DNA of 7,494 bases from Limnochordia bacterium (GTDB lineage Bacteria; Bacillota; Limnochordia; Darwinibacteriales; DTU012): assembly GCA_007116995.1 (NCBI GenBank), contig SKHL01000266.1, positions 1-7,494 of the forward strand, given 5' to 3'. Below the pieces are notes generated by a model. That model was not told the DNA's origin. It worked only from the letters and a program-made list of their open reading frames with translations, and did no database searches. The translations under genes and the position numbers were made by a program. Shown piece by piece: positions 7,241-7,494 of the stretch (its first letter is position 1; each line of letters starts with the position of its first letter).

Positions 7241-7282
7241 CTATGTTAAGCTGGATTCCAACGACATACCAAGTCTCAACAA
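7241..7282 (-). CDS. Possible 13-codon leader peptide or start of a broken small gene
   Basis: A strong SD, GGAGGG (7296-7291), is followed 8 nt later by a TTG codon opening a 13-codon frame, MLRLGMSLESSLT, that ends at TAG (7243-7241). A GTG at 7291, abutting the SD, would add three residues. After the TAG the same frame stays open for 30 more codons (beginning NFLEKEEVLSITENG) up to a TGA at 7151, which overlaps the pilB SD region. It could be a leader peptide coupled to pilB, a small gene of about 44 residues broken by an amber codon, or a chance open frame after an SD-like sequence. I recognise no family. The start codon is weak and an open stretch of this length is not significant alone. 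Confidence 0.25.
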   Translation of the reverse strand: MLRLGMSLESSLT

Positions 7283-7305
7283 TGTTTTCACCCTCCGGTT
7301 TAACT

Positions 7306-7324
7306 CAATTCCTGAAACGAATTG
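7306..7324. repeat. Short perfect hairpin CAATTC-N7-GAATTG in the leader
   Basis: The minus strand reads CAATTCGTTTCAGGAATTG, with 6-bp perfect arms and a 7-nt loop, 10-15 nt upstream of the SD of the micro-ORF. No run of T follows, so it is not an intrinsic terminator. It may be a leader RNA structure or chance. Confidence 0.35.
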
Positions 7325-7364
7325 CCTCCACTAACTAATAATTCTCTAAATATTTACTATATCC

Positions 7365-7382
7365 TTTCGATAGACTTCGAAA
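7365..7382. repeat. Inverted repeat TTTCGA-N6-TCGAAA, operator-like
   Basis: The minus strand reads TTTCGAAGTCTATCGAAA: perfect 6-bp arms around a 6-nt spacer. Just upstream are two CAGGAT copies (7399-7394 and 7390-7385). It lies downstream of the possible extended -10 promoter, so it could be a regulator site or an RNA hairpin in the leader. No function is shown. Confidence 0.4.
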
Positions 7383-7403
7383 AAATCCTGCATATCCTGA
7401 TCA

Positions 7404-7432
7404 ATAATAGCACAGATGCAGTGTAAACTCTA
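7404..7432 (-). promoter_or_regulatory. Possible distal promoter with extended -10 for the pil operon
   Basis: On the minus strand, TGCTATTAT (7412-7404) fits an extended -10 box (TGn then 5 of 6 of TATAAT). The hexamer 17 nt upstream, TAGAGT (7432-7427), is a poor -35. If used, it would give a leader of about 250 nt before pilB, covering the repeats and micro-ORF. Consensus matches of this quality occur by chance in AT-rich DNA. Confidence 0.3.
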
Positions 7433-7494
7433 TCTTCTATGGGGATGAGAATCCGCAAGATACCTACTAATACTTATTGTAGAATATATAGAAA

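Larger units (their letters stand above)
7159..7494. other. Upstream region of the pil operon, mostly non-coding
   Basis: These 336 bases hold no supported gene on either strand. On the minus strand, reading toward pilB, they contain a possible extended -10 promoter, two CAGGAT repeats 9 bp apart, two short inverted repeats, a micro-ORF with a strong SD, and a weak second promoter closer to pilB. The region is clearly more AT-rich than the genes, as expected for a promoter or leader. No terminator or end of an upstream gene is convincing. Confidence 0.6.

Noticed and set aside
7306..7324. The CAATTC/GAATTG hairpin as an intrinsic terminator.
   Set aside because: The stem is only 6 bp and AT-rich, with no T tract after it on either strand.
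7381..7470. A short plus-strand frame starting ATG near 7416.
   Set aside because: It stops after ten codons and has no SD.
7430..7492. A possible C-terminus of an upstream minus-strand gene entering from the right edge, open for 20 codons and ending at TAG 7432-7430.
   Set aside because: Too short, AT-rich, with no recognisable protein pattern; about as likely by chance.
7155..7494. A c-di-GMP riboswitch (GEMM-I or class II) upstream of pilB, suggested by the MshEN domain of PilB.
   Set aside because: The conserved GEMM-I core pieces (such as GGCAAACC and GACGCAAAGCC) are not present on the minus strand, and I see no class II-like core. The short hairpins there do not form the known architecture.

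Overview
The window is almost entirely one tightly packed type IV pilus (T4P) assembly operon on the minus strand. In transcription order (right to left) it reads pilB (extension ATPase), pilT (retraction ATPase), pilC (inner-membrane platform), pilM (actin-like cytoplasmic ring protein), pilN, a long pilO whose C-terminus looks like PilP, and the 5' part of a secretin gene (pilQ), which runs off the left edge. Neighbouring genes overlap by 1 to 11 nt or are separated by about 5 to 20 nt. Almost every gene has a strong purine-rich Shine-Dalgarno sequence, often buried in the end of the preceding gene. No tRNA, rRNA, CRISPR array, insertion sequence or intrinsic terminator was seen.

Organism: base composition is moderate (roughly mid-40s GC by eye). 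The strong SD sequences, occasional GTG starts and pilB-T-C-M-N-O order suggest a Firmicutes-like (Clostridia or Limnochordia type) bacterium. The secretin-type protein with a signal peptide implies an outer membrane, so a diderm member of that group, or another diderm phylum with a similar operon, is my inference. It cannot be proved from this window because the pore-forming end of PilQ is missing.

Layout: 1-764 N-terminal 254 codons of PilQ; 770-1615 PilO with PilP-like tail; 1621-2148 PilN; 2138-3175 PilM; 3194-4396 PilC; 4408-5448 PilT; 5448-7145 PilB; 7159-7494 upstream non-coding region with weak promoter candidates, two inverted repeats, and a micro-ORF with a good SD and an in-frame TAG.

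How they work together: PilB and PilT power pilus extension and retraction at PilC. PilM binds the N-terminal INLLP peptide of PilN. PilN and PilO cross the inner membrane and pair in the periplasm. The PilP-like domain would reach PilQ, through which the fibre leaves. PilB carries an N-terminal region matching the two-motif MshEN c-di-GMP-binding layout, so extension is probably controlled by c-di-GMP. No pilin, prepilin peptidase or separate pilP gene lies in the window.

For pilB, pilM and pilO, the longest open frame begins with a GTG or ATG inside or against the SD. I place the true start 9 nt downstream in each case.
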